DNA of 64,000 bases from Linnemannia hyalina (Eukaryota > Mortierellomycota > Mortierellomycetes > Mortierellales > Mortierellaceae). Below are positions 1 through 10,071 of this stretch, in pieces; within the stretch, counting starts at the first letter, position 1, and every line of letters begins with the position of its first letter. Where the stretch lies: the NCBI GenBank assembly GCA_019671135.1, contig JAHRHY010000004.1:992001-1056000 (forward strand), written 5' to 3'. The notes under the pieces are model-generated. The model was given only the letters and a program-made list of their open reading frames with translations. It did not search any database and was not told the DNA's origin. Position numbers and translations under genes: made by a program.

Positions 1-17
1 AAACAGCCATAGTGACA

Positions 18-605
18 ATGACAGCAACGACATTCACAAGCTGCCTGCCCTCGCCGGGTTCCCCCCTCCCCATCTTTGACTGTAACTTTTCGCCCATCCC
101 CGCCGGTCCTCTCTCGCCCGACGCCCGTGCCCAGCTCCAGAACGAGCTTGACCAGATCCGGAAATGCTCCGCAGAGTCTCAGACCGCCTACAACGCCGCT
201 CACGCCTCCATCCCATCCTATCAACAGCTCGTCCTCACCACCCACGCCCAGGTCGCCGCAGCCAAGCAGGCTTTCCTCCATGCCAAGGGCCTTACGCCAA
301 CCTCCTCCTCGGCCCCCTCTATCACCAACTCAACTTCCTCTTCTTCTTCAACTTCAAATGCTTCTTCGCCACCGTCACCTCTCTCCCCCCTCAACAACCA
401 TATGCACCAGGACCTCCTTAACGGCATTCAGGCACATGGCCAAAATCTCGAACGCCTCGAACAAGAACACGTCGCGCTCGGTCTGAAACTGTCGCAGGTC
501 CTTCGGGACAAGGCCGAGGCAGAGGAGACAAAAAAACGCCTGAACGACTACATGATGCGCGCAAAGTCAAGGATCAGGGAGATTGAGCGGAAGCTGAGCG
601 AATGA
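18..605 (+). CDS. Coiled-coil protein of unknown function (5' end possibly outside window)
   Basis: I do not recognise this protein. From the first ATG at 18 it is 195 residues. The reading frame stays open upstream to the window edge, so this may be the last exon of a longer gene. Residues about 30-90 are polar and Ala/Gln-rich. Residues about 95-125 are a Ser/Pro/Thr low-complexity linker with a run of serines. The last 65 residues are charged and heptad-like, with repeated Leu/Glu/Lys and a basic stretch (MMRAKSRIREIERKLSE), which suggests a coiled coil. No signal peptide or membrane segment is visible. The stop lies in a short GAATGA tandem repeat (about 600-631). A structural or adaptor role would be a guess. 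Confidence 0.6.
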   Translation: MTATTFTSCLPSPGSPLPIFDCNFSPIPAGPLSPDARAQLQNELDQIRKCSAESQTAYNAAHASIPSYQQLVLTTHAQVAAAKQAFLHAKGLTPTSSSAPSITNSTSSSSSTSNASSPPSPLSPLNNHMHQDLLNGIQAHGQNLERLEQEHVALGLKLSQVLRDKAEAEETKKRLNDYMMRAKSRIREIERKLSE

Positions 606-2255
606 GAATGAGAATGGGAATGAGAATGAGAAAAATAGGAACCCTGATCTGGTCCGAACTTCCTCCTCTCTCCCTCTCTCTCTTGCTCGCTTGACACGGC
701 GCCACCACTTTTCATATCTTTTTTTTTTCTTTCTATTTCGCCATCCTTACCTTACCACAACATACCAGCACTACACCACACCGAACTACAACTACAGCAC
801 TGACAACAACATCAACAAACAAAACAAAAAAAACCACCATATTCAATTTTTGCATACTCGACAACACCCTCATACCAATGTACCAGCCTCTCTCTTTCTC
901 TCTCTCTCCTTCAAGCGAGCAATAACAACCAATCGCAAAACAGAAATCAACAACAGCTGCAAACCACAACCTCGTCCTCCCCAACAGCAAATAAAATAAT
1001 AGGATAACAGGGCAACAGCAGTTGGAAGGAAGGAAGCATCCATTTCGGACATAACACAAACAAACAAACAAACAACAACAAAAACAAATAACCACGACTC
1101 CAGAAAAGTACCACCGACAAATCCTTGGCCAGGCAACCAAGACAGACAGGGAGAGACACGAGCAGGCCCACGGAGATGAGGGTGGCATCATGTCCCAACA
1201 ACAACAATGTCATCATCATCATCATCATCATCGACAAAGCAACGCGTTCCCGTGGCAACACTCAGCCTCGGCCCTTTGATTCGTGCCACAACCAATTCCT
1301 CGATCGTATGGGATTTCGACCAGCCAACAAACAAAAAAGCGCTTTTCTTTTCGATTGTCGATACTCCCACCATCGTCCGCCCTGTCTGTCTCTTTTCGAC
1401 ACAGTCGCTCTCGTCTCGGTCCTCTGCCTCGCCTTGCATTTGCTTGCCTCGCCACGCCCGTTATCTTTTCTTTTTCTTTTTCCTATTTGCTGTCCACTTT
1501 TGGTTGTCGACACTTATCCTCCCTTCCTTCCTTCCATTTTACTTCACCCCCTACTCTCTGCATTGCCTGTACTCGTGGCACTGTTAGACTGTTATTAGTT
1601 TTATTATTACTCTTTTGTGCAGCAGCAGCTGTTTGTTCATTTTTTTCTTTCTTTCTCTCTTTGTTTTGCATAATGTCTGTCTGCCTCTGTCTGTGTCCTT
1701 CCCGTTTGCAACGACCCATGGATCACGACATGCGACACGTTCTTTTCTTTCATCTCTTTGTTATTGTGTTTATCTCTCCTTCATTCATTTCATTCATTCG
1801 TTCATTCTAAACCACTGTTGTTGTTTTTTGCAAGAATTCCTTTATGCATGGTCATATCAGCCATGTCATAGCACTTGGTCAGGCACATGCAGCAAGAAAA
1901 ATAAGACAGAGAAGGGAGCGAAAGAAAAAAAATGCGCGCACCTTGGAGTGTCTATCAGTCTCTCCCTTTCTCTGTTGCCCTTGTGTCTCTTTGTGTCTTT
2001 CGTTCTTTCATTACTTTTTTTTGCTTTCTCGCTGCCTGTTGTCGATCTCTTTTGCCCTTGTGGCGCCAAAAGTTGGTTTTTTTTCATATCTTTTTTTTTT
2101 CTCTTGTCCCATCGCCTGCATTTTTCGTTTTTCTATTTTGCTCTTGTACAACCCCTTCCCACGTTCTTTTTATTTCCTTCTCTTTTTCACCTCGCATACC
2201 ATATTACCTAGTATCTCCTGCATTTTCTTTTATCTTTCGAGTTCAATGTGACAAT
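606..2255. other. Gene-poor pyrimidine-rich interval
   Basis: About 1.6 kb without a supportable coding region. From about 1320 to 2250 the plus strand is a nearly continuous C/T-rich tract. Elsewhere in this window such tracts sit on the coding strand just upstream of start codons, so this looks like the promoter or leader of a plus-strand transcript. A CAT trinucleotide run lies at 1211-1232. Long open frames here are low-complexity F/S/L-rich translations and I do not call them genes. Confidence 0.6.
1211..1232. repeat. CAT trinucleotide microsatellite
   Basis: Seven and a bit perfect CAT units in non-coding DNA. A simple repeat with no visible function. Confidence 0.9.
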
Positions 2256-2264
2256 TATAAAAAG
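2256..2264 (+). promoter_or_regulatory. TATA box (TATAAAAAG)
   Basis: A perfect TATAAAAAG follows the 900-nt pyrimidine tract and precedes an A/C-rich leader and an ATG at 2306. The same motif and layout precede the CsbD-like gene (36209) and the Q-rich membrane protein gene (43593), so a core promoter is plausible. Confidence 0.5.
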
Positions 2265-2305
2265 CCAATAACAAAAACCACCAAACAACTATCCTGAACA
2301 AAACA

Positions 2306-2342
2306 ATGAATGAATGGGCAGTTTCGTGGAACGATGATCCTC
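2306..2342 (+). other. Candidate first coding exon (13 residues) with GTGAGT donor
   Basis: An ATG in good context (AACAATGAATG), 42 nt after the TATA box, opens MNEWAVSWNDDP plus one base and runs into a GTGAGT donor at 2343. I found no convincing downstream exon. Acceptors near 2700 and 2760 give stops within about a dozen codons. It may be a short peptide gene, a non-coding spliced transcript, or chance. Confidence 0.25.
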
Positions 2343-2346
2343 GTGA

Positions 2347-2402
2347 GTGTATGTGTATGTGTATGTGGATGTGGATGTGGATGTGGATGTGTATGTGTAT
2401 GC
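2347..2402. repeat. Hexanucleotide tandem repeat (GTGTAT/GTGGAT)
   Basis: About nine tandem 6-bp units, GTGTAT x3, GTGGAT x4, then GTGTAT x2. The nested arrangement suggests one variant unit was amplified inside an older array. It starts right after the GTGAGT donor of the candidate exon at 2306-2342. Confidence 0.9.
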
Positions 2403-3312
2403 GTGTTTGAGCTGTAAATAACTTGACCCTTGCTTTCGTGTCAAATTGCCACCTGGATTTGCGAGAACACTCCTAAAGTCTTTTCTTTCTTTCATTTTGT
2501 GGGAAAGAGTGCAAGGAGAAGGAGAGCGGGAGGAGTAGTAGATGATTTGAGGAGGAGGGGGGATATCTTGAGATAGAAGAGCATTATGGACTTTCTTTTC
2601 GACCACACCTACTAGTTTGCTCACCCTCGTGTTTTCATATTTTTTTTTTTTCTTCTTTTCCGCGCGGTCTACGGACTTGCGCGTGGGGACTGATGTTCAG
2701 AGCCAAGATAGCGTTTCGCCTTTCCTTGTAAGCCGTCTTGACTGTTGAATGCCCTTAACAGTAGACCAGAGCAGTCTCGATTGGCGATGTGCTGTGGCTT
2801 AGAAGTTGGCCCAGCCATCTCCACCGACCGAACCTTCTCTCACAAAAGAACTCGATCTGGCCTTTCCACACCCAGCATCTCTTTCTTTCTTTTTCTCTTC
2901 AACTTTTTTTTTGACTTCTTACTTGTTGGGCCCTTTTGACTCTTTTTTCTTCAACCGAGAGATCTTCCAGAGTCGCATTTGCTGCACAAAACAAAAACCT
3001 TCTCTCCTTTACCATACCCTCACCCCCTTCCACCACACGCACGCACAACAGAGCAAAAAAAGGGCACATACATCCTACTACGCCCTTCCTATCCCTTGCC
3101 CGCCTACGCTCTTCTTTATATCTTTTCTTTTCTTCTATCCCTCTCACTCGTACTTTGAGTACACTGCTCAAGGCCTACTACCCTACTTGCACTCGCCATC
3201 ATCATCCCCACTCCATTTTTTTTATCACCTTAATCCTCCGCACACGCACACATACCTCGGATCACATACCGCCCCGCGCCAATTTCAGAGGATCATCACA
3301 TCAAGCAGAGAT
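2403..3312. other. Gene-poor interval ending in a pyrimidine-rich leader
   Basis: No coding region is supported. The last 430 nt (about 2880-3300) form another plus-strand C/T-rich tract directly before the ATG at 3313, like the leaders before SLC41 (9540-10071) and aquaporin (62420-62624). It may be the promoter and 5' leader of the FCP1-like gene if that gene starts at 3313. Confidence 0.5.
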
Positions 3313-3342
3313 ATGGATATCGAGAACAATCATCGCGATAAG
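3313..3342 (+). other. Possible true first exon of the FCP1-like gene
   Basis: ATG followed by ten codons (MDIENNHRDK) ends in phase 0 at an AAG|GTAAAG donor. The nearest matching acceptor is the TAG at 4128-4130. Only phase 0 is open from 4131 into the ATG at 4155, so joining 3313-3342 to 4131-4320 extends the FCP1-like protein by 18 residues through a 788-nt intron. A pyrimidine-rich leader lies just upstream, which the ATG at 4155 lacks. The splice match alone is weak; RNA reads across 3342/4131 would decide. Confidence 0.35.
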
Positions 3343-4154
3343 GTAAAGCCAACAAACGAGCTTGTTGTTGTATGCGGAAGAGCCTTTTACGTTTTATATG
3401 ATATGATATGATGAATAAGAGCCTATCTACAAGTGTCTTTGTGTCGGAAGGACGAGCGACGAGGAGGAGCAGGAGGGAAAGCGAAGGCTGATGGGAAAGA
3501 GGAGAGCGAGTTGTGAATGAATGCGTGCGTGCGTTTTGCATTCAAAGAGGAGTTCGCTATGTTTTTTTGATGGATAACGTTGTTGGAATATGGCGACGAG
3601 CGGAAGGGAGTGAGAGGAAGGGTAAGTTTGAAAGTTATGGACGAACGAAAGAAGCGAGGAAAAATAGAGGGAGGAGGGGGGATTTCCGTGTGCAGCGTGT
3701 GTGCGTGCTGTGTGTGTCGGTGGGTGTTTGAAAGTGGGAGTGTGTGTGACCTCTTTCTCTTTTTTTTATACCACCCCATCCGTACTTTGTTCTTTGTGGA
3801 TCATCTTAAGAAGAGTCGCAAGTGTTTGCGTTTGTTGGAGCGGGGTGTTCGTCGTGTCAGTTGAGAATGATGATGGATAGGAGTAAGTGTTGTGCTGCAG
3901 CACATGGAAGGGCTATTTCACTCTGGGCGTGTTTCCAGGCTAAAGGAGGGGGTCCTGGTTGGTTTGGGGTCACGGTGGTGGTTCAATTGTCTAGATCCCT
4001 GTTTTGCGTCCCTCAACCCTTCATCATCATACCTCCCCTCCCCTTTTTTCTTGTTAAAACAAGAGAGCCGAACTAACAGTGTCCTGATTTCTTTTTCCAT
4101 CGATTGCTTTCATTGGGAATACTCAAATAGACGACAGTCAGTCTTCTGGTCGGC

Positions 4155-5216
4155 ATGAAGATGGCTATGGAGCAGCACAATAAGGGGAAAATGGCACGTC
4201 CTATCACTGACGACGACTCAACGACGACAACGACACAGCCCTCTACTGTCGACAACCCACTCGGTCATGCCGCCCCTACCCCTTCCACAAATACTACAAC
4301 CAGACCGCCCAACAAACAAGGTAAGCGAATCATGGGATATAGTTAATTGTGCACTTGTTCCTGGTCTATTTGAGGAGTTTGTGAAAATAGCAAAAACAAG
4401 CGTGTCGGCAAAGGTATAGCCATGGTGTCAGACCACTAATCATCCATCTTTGCTTGTGCATATCACATCCTGACAATAGCCAAGGTGTCGGCATCGGCAA
4501 GAATTCGACCCGTCATGGCTCTGGAAACCCCGGTCGGAGCGTTCCCGATCGCAGGAATCAATAATGCCTCTTCAGCGGCTTCTTCAGCAGATCGACCGCC
4601 TCCAGCCAGCCCCGTCTTACCCCACAAACAGGCCAATGGATCCACTCATGCGCGATCATCACAACAATATGTTTCTTTCAACGGCAGTAGCAACGGTGCT
4701 GCCTCTACTACCAATGCCATCAACAATAATAACAGCAGTAGTGGCGTCACGAATACCAATCTTAACAGTATTCATACAGCCGGTGACAACCTTGCCCAGC
4801 ATCTGAACCAACAACAACAACAGCAGCAACAGCAACAGCAGGCAGCACCGATCCGGTACTCGTTTGCGCACAGAGCCACCAACCCACCCGACGCTGCTGC
4901 CAGCTGGAAACCTACAATGTCTTTGGATCTCATTTCACCCGGAGCTAGTCCCTTAACATTGGCCACGAGGGAGATGTTTACTATCCGAGAACCTCTTCCT
5001 GTGTTCTACTTGGAAAAGAACTATGTCGTCCGAGCTAGTTTGCCAAGATCGTTCTATATGATCATGGCCCAGCATGGTATCAAGCACTGCATTGTGTTTG
5101 ATTTCCCTGTTGGCAGCAAGTGGTGGAGTGAACTCTCTGGGTTGAGAAAGGTATACAACCCCGACTTTTGTTGGATGGTTTGTCGTTTTGTTTGTGTTTC
5201 ATTGAAGTCGTGTGAA

Positions 5217-5247
<31 letters not shown>

Positions 5248-7090
5248 CCTTTCCTTTTCTTTGTTGACATACATAGAGCACGTACGTTGATATCAAGGCC
5301 GAGAACTCGTCGGAGCGTTGGGAACTGCACCTGAAGCCAACGCGCGACCGATCGTAAGTCTTTCTTTCCTCCTCGGTTGCTGTACTCGCGCGGGTATGCA
5401 TTTTGCACTCATGCGCGCTGAACGATGGGTTTCTAACACGTCGTCCTTGTTCGTTTATTTGATAGTAACATCTTTGGATATATTTGCAAGCACGATTACC
5501 TGGCAAATGTGATCAACGGCCAAAAGATGAACTTGCTTCACAATAGGAAACTACCACTCGTCCTGGATCTGGACGACACTCTCGTTCGGCTCATTGGCAA
5601 TGAACGCACCCGATATGTCTCTGAAGCCGATGCCATGACTGGTAAGAACCTGCTTTGATATTTCTTATCCCGCCTCAAGGGAGTATAGGTACGTATCAGG
5701 AAAAGACTGCTCTAACTAACTTTGTGTATTTGCGCTCGTCCTACTATTGTATAGTTCCTACAAGGATCCGCACGTTGAAAGATAGACGACAAGTGGTTTT
5801 GACGGACCATGTGGAGGAGTTTTTGGAATGGGCTTGCAGATTCTATGAGATCTCTGTCTGTTCACTTGGGTAAGTCTTAATCACCATTCTTGTTTGTATT
5901 CTGCGAAGGAGAAAATATGCATTTGATGCCATTCTTCATATGATCGCAAACTAACTAAAAGGCTGGTTTTTTTCGATACAATTAGTGAGCAGAGCTATGT
6001 GGAACAGGTGGCGGATGTGCTGGACCCGCTGAAGACACGGATACGAGGACTCAAATACTCGGCACGTCAGGAGTATGATTTCTTGAACCCTGTTGTCGTT
6101 GTGCCACCTACAACGGCAGCATCCCCTGCACTGACAGCACCCGCACCAGGTGGTGCTCAACCTAACGGACAGGTCGACGCCACTACATCTTCCACTTCTA
6201 CGGCATCATCATCAACAACGGCAGCTGCCGCATCAACTTCAACATCAACATCAACATCGACACCACCACCAGCAGCGACAACGACAGCGGCAACGACGAC
6301 GACGCCACCTTCGCCAGTCTCGGCCGCTGGTCTTTCAACAGCAACAATCACTGCAGCTGCTATCGCAGCCACACAGCCCCCCACACCACCCAAGGACTTG
6401 CTTTCCTTGTACGCCTTCTGTGCTGCGAACAAACCCCCCACGGATGGGTTACCTGATATCGGCACAGGGTTCTCGCTCCCCCTCATCTTGGACGATCTGA
6501 CTCAGATGTGGCCTCCAGACCAACACGACAATGTGATTGTGGTCAAGGAGCAACGTGGGGCTTCGGTCTGGACTGTGAATCTGTTCCCGATGGTTCAACA
6601 TGTCTTGATGGCGGTCCATTCCGAATTTTTTAGGGCTTATGATCAGTGGGTTCAGGCTCGACAGGCGGCTGTTGCGTCGATTACTATTGGCGGCGCGCCA
6701 CCAGCTACAGGACTCTCTGGAAGTGAGGCAGTAGGGGGAGCGATAGATTTCACGGCGACGACGGCGGCCAAGACGGCGTTCTTGAACATGCCTGTTCCTT
6801 CGCCTATTGGGTGTTATAAGGAGTGGTTGAGAGGGTCTTTGAGCAATCAGATTAGCTTGACGTATGCGGCTCCACCGGCCCATTTGGTTACGCAGGTGGC
6901 TCAGCAGCATCAGCAGGCTGCTGCTCAGCAGGCCCAGCAGCAGGCCCAACAACAGGCTCAGCAACAGGCCCAGCTAAATAGTCAGCATCCTCAACAGGCT
7001 CAGCAACCACCTCAGCATGTTCAGCAACCACAGCCACAGCAACAACAGCAACAGGGAGGACAACAACCTCCTCAGCAGCCTCAAGCCTAG
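4155..7090 (+). CDS. FCP1-like HAD-family RNA polymerase II CTD phosphatase homologue
   Basis: Six exons: 4155-4320, 4480-5150, 5277-5353, 5466-5641, 5755-5869, 5986-7090 (769 aa from this ATG). The HAD nucleophile motif is LVLDLDDTLV, with DLDDT at about 339-343. The FCP1-type block follows: EFLEWACRFYEISVCSLG, then VADVLDPLKTRIRGLKYSARQEYDF, matching family ...YTMGTR...DP...R..SRD. FCP1-family enzymes dephosphorylate the Pol II C-terminal domain in the nucleus. Two oddities: a Thr/Ala/Ser-rich insertion of about 80 residues splits the catalytic region, and the third motif, normally IDDR.DVW, reads VIVVKEQRGASVW (about 585-597), so the usual acidic pair is not conserved. The N-terminus has a Q run and the C-terminus a long Q/P-rich tail. 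No BRCT domain is seen. Activity is therefore uncertain; the start may lie at 3313. Confidence 0.88.
5217..5244. repeat. AT dinucleotide microsatellite in an intron
   Basis: Fourteen AT units lie in intron 5151-5276 of the FCP1-like gene, about 30 nt before the acceptor. A simple repeat. Confidence 0.95.
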
Positions 7091-7524
7091 TTCTGCAAAA
7101 CGTCTCAAGAAAAAAAAAATCACAATAAAACAACAACAAAAAAAAAGAACTAATATGGAACGGATGTGTTCTTTGCATCCTGGCAATGATTGTTCATTTT
7201 CTGTGCGACATTCCTTCTCAAAGATCCGCATTTTTTATGAACGGGAAGAAAGAGAGAGAGAAAAAATCATTCCAGCATGGCGCACTGCACACACTCATGC
7301 ACACATTTTCAAAGAGGTGTGTCGTGAACCAAAGGACAGAATGAAATTTCCCACGTTTTGTTCTTCAGGAACTGCTAATGGCACCCAAAGTAATTGTTCA
7401 ATTGGCTCTCACAGAGTCTAGAGTGGGATGATCTTTTTTTTTTTTTTTTGTGAAAGAAATGCTTAATATTATTTTTGGGATGAGAATTGAAAATACAGAT
7501 AAGAGAAAGGATAAGTGTGTGGCC
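7091..7524. other. Convergent 3' flanks of FCP1-like and MVD1 genes
   Basis: A 434-nt tail-to-tail interval. An AATAAA hexamer lies 34 nt past the FCP1-like stop in A-rich sequence (7110-7150). A long T run (7434-7449) is A-rich on the minus strand and suits 3'-end formation of MVD1. No gene is seen. Confidence 0.6.
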
Positions 7525-8727
7525 TTAAGCGAGACGCTTGGGGAGACCGGCGGCGTTCAAGAGACCATGCTGGGCAGAGTCGAGGGTACGAGGGCCGTCA
7601 TCGGCCTTGGTGTGCAAGATCTGCTTGACGGAGCCCTGAGCGAAGACAGGCGAGATCCGTGCGTCAAAGTTCTGGGGCAAACCAGCGGCAACCTTCTCAG
7701 AGTTCTCCTTGACAAGGCTGAGGGAGTCGTCAAAGGCAGCACCGGGGAAGTAGTGGGAGAGGATAGAGTAGATCTCGGCCATGTTCTCCTTGGGTGCGTA
7801 GATGACAGCATTTGGGCCGGCGTCAAAGGTATAAGCGGCCTTGACGCCATCCTTGTTGTACTCTGTGATAATGCGGATGATGGCGCGGGAGATGTCGTTC
7901 ATGTAGAAGATAGGAGGGTAGGTGTCGAGGCAAACGGCGTGGAACTGGTTGGAATCCTGCATGGTCAACTCTGCAAACTTGGGGAAGTCCTTGGCGTGGA
8001 TGGCGGCGATCATGTCGTCCATGCGCTTGGGGACGACGTCCTTGATACGGTGTTGGAGGAGAGCAGAGGTCTTGACGGTCAATTGCATGCCCTCAGTAGA
8101 GGAAGTGCCCTTCTTCTCGTCCGAGACGACACAGATCATAGCCTGGAGGTCGGGCCAGTGGGTCTCGGGCGCGATCTGGACGGCTCTGCTGTCGGAACCA
8201 TCGGCCTTCTCGCCCATCTCCCAGGCGACAAATCCTCCAAAGAGACTCCTGCAGGCGGATCCGGAGCCCTGACGAGCGACGACCGAAAGATCCGAGGCGT
8301 CCAAAGGCAGCTCGAACAACTTGGAGAGCGTGTAGACCAAGCAGGCGTATCCAGAAGCCGAAGAGGCCAATCCAGCAGCGGTAGGGAAGTTGTTCTCGGA
8401 GCAGATATGGATCTTGAGTCCCGCAAGCTTGGGGAGGGTGGTGTTCTCGGCCTCGAGGGTGGCGCGGAGGGCACGGGTCTCACGGAGACAGGCGACGAGA
8501 CGCTTGTTCTTCTCGATAGATTCCTCGATACCGTTCAACCAGAGGCGGTCGGTGGTGAAGTCGGCGGAGGCACGGATGGAGGTCTTGGAGTGGAGCTGGT
8601 CCTGGGAGAGGGTGACGGAGAGGGAGGAGTTTGTGGGAAGGATGAGCGAGGTGTCGCGCTTGCCCCAGTACTTGACCACGGCGATGTTGACGGGAGCGGT
8701 GCAGGTTGCTTCGAAGATAGCTGTCAT
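7525..8727 (-). CDS. MVD1: Diphosphomevalonate decarboxylase
   Basis: A single uninterrupted exon of 400 aa, the family's usual length (about 390-400). The enzyme catalyses ATP-dependent decarboxylation of mevalonate-5-diphosphate to isopentenyl diphosphate in the cytosolic mevalonate pathway for ergosterol and other isoprenoids. Visible family features are the N-terminal APVNIAVVKYWGKRD, NSSLSVTLS, the GHMP-kinase ATP loop NNFPTAAGLASSASGYA, the GSGSACRSLFGGFV segment and FDAGPNAV near the C-terminus. I chose the ATG at 8727 because the family N-terminus MTAIFEATCTAPVN begins there; the open frame upstream is pyrimidine-rich leader. It is unusual here in lacking introns. A 1.4-kb antisense open frame overlaps it but looks like a codon-bias shadow. 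Confidence 0.97.
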   Translation of the reverse strand: MTAIFEATCTAPVNIAVVKYWGKRDTSLILPTNSSLSVTLSQDQLHSKTSIRASADFTTDRLWLNGIEESIEKNKRLVACLRETRALRATLEAENTTLPKLAGLKIHICSENNFPTAAGLASSASGYACLVYTLSKLFELPLDASDLSVVARQGSGSACRSLFGGFVAWEMGEKADGSDSRAVQIAPETHWPDLQAMICVVSDEKKGTSSTEGMQLTVKTSALLQHRIKDVVPKRMDDMIAAIHAKDFPKFAELTMQDSNQFHAVCLDTYPPIFYMNDISRAIIRIITEYNKDGVKAAYTFDAGPNAVIYAPKENMAEIYSILSHYFPGAAFDDSLSLVKENSEKVAAGLPQNFDARISPVFAQGSVKQILHTKADDGPRTLDSAQHGLLNAAGLPKRLA

Positions 8728-9059
8728 TCTTGTTGCTGGTTGGGCGGTTGTGGGTATTTGGTGAGAGGGGGGAGGTGTGAGGAAAGAAAAGAGGGGAAAA
8801 GGAGAAAAGAGGAAAGAAGAGATGAAAGAGAAGGGGATGATGGAAGTCGAAATGTAATCGCCTTTCTTTATTTTTGTTGTTGAGAGTTGAAGGACAGCCA
8901 GCGACACTGGTTTAGAAAAAGTGGGCAGATCAGGGCAACGGTGGCGGCTGATTGGCTGGACTGATCATGGCTCGATTGATTGATGAGAGGGAATGATTGA
9001 GGTGATATTTCTGGACTCATGTGATCCCGACAATAGTTGGATTGATCTGGTTCATCTCT

Positions 9060-9099
<40 letters not shown>

Positions 9100-10071
9100 T
9101 AAAAGAAAGGTGCCAGGCTGGTAATTGATCAGGCAGATCAATGCAATGAGGCATCGACAAGGGTGTTTGTGTTAGGGTATCCATTGGATGTAGCCCAAGA
9201 GTGGACTCTCTAGTTAAGGACAGGACAACAAGAGTTGTGTGCGTTATTTGTGTGGGTGGGTGGTACCATTGCTTCTAGACCGACGGAAGAGGCCATGCGA
9301 TCGTCCTGCAGAGAAATGAAATTAGGATTTTCTCGTCTGTACTCGTTTGAGTTCACGGAAGAGAGAATGCTCCCTTGGACCAGTCGTAGCCCGTAGGGCA
9401 AATAGAGGAAGAAAACGGCCTCAGTTGTGTTTTGTCCCCCGCAAACAAACCCCCGGCATACATAATATATCATCATCATGCCTGTCCTGCCTGTCACTCC
9501 CACCTCACACGTATTATTAGCTCCAGAGACAGTCAATTGGCCACACGGGCTTTGTCTTTTTTTTTTTTTTTTCTTTTTTTTCTTCTGAGCTCTCTACTCT
9601 TTCTGTTCTCTCCATCACCCTTTCCTTCATCCCTTCCCTTGTTCGCCATCATCCTCTCATTCTCTTCTCCTCTCGCTCTCATCCTTCTAATAACGTAGAC
9701 ACGAGGAAACCTTTTCTCTTCTTCCTCTCCTGCTTCCTCGCACTTTCCTGTCCCTCTCTCTCCCTCTCCTTTCCTTGCCTCCTTCCTTCCCCGTCTCTCA
9801 CCTCTCTCTGCGTCTCCCTTCCGTCCCCCTCTCGCCCACTTTCTTCCATCGGTGTGCTCTATTCTCTCCTCCTTCTTGCCTTTTGACCCGAGCCTGGCAC
9901 ACACCCTCTCCACTCTCTCTCTTCTGACACTCTGGCACTCACTGTAGTCTCCCAGCTCACTATCCACTCTACTCTCCCCTTCTTCTATCCTTCCAGTATA
10001 CCCGGTCCATTCCAACAAAACAAACAACACAACACAAGCAAAAGCAACAATATATATCTCCAGGTTCCACC
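8728..10071. other. Divergent promoter region between MVD1 and the SLC41 gene
   Basis: A 1.34-kb head-to-head interval. Next to MVD1 the plus strand is G/A-rich (C/T-rich on the MVD1 coding strand). Next to the SLC41 gene, about 9540-10000 is strongly C/T-rich on the plus strand. A GA microsatellite lies at 9063-9091. No gene or obvious TATA box was found. Confidence 0.6.
9063..9091. repeat. GA dinucleotide microsatellite
   Basis: About fourteen GA units in the divergent promoter interval, interrupted only at its right edge. GA tracts can exclude nucleosomes, but no function is shown here. Confidence 0.9.

Noticed and set aside
1283..2251. Several overlapping open frames of 120-200 codons in the C/T-rich tract
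   Set aside because: All translate to F/S/L/C-rich sequence from a pyrimidine tract, overlap each other in different frames, and show no exon structure or family signal.
7450..8883. 477-codon open frame on the plus strand across MVD1
   Set aside because: It is exactly antisense to the conserved decarboxylase, translates to Gly/Val/Glu-rich low-complexity sequence without a family match, and is expected from the strong third-position bias of MVD1.
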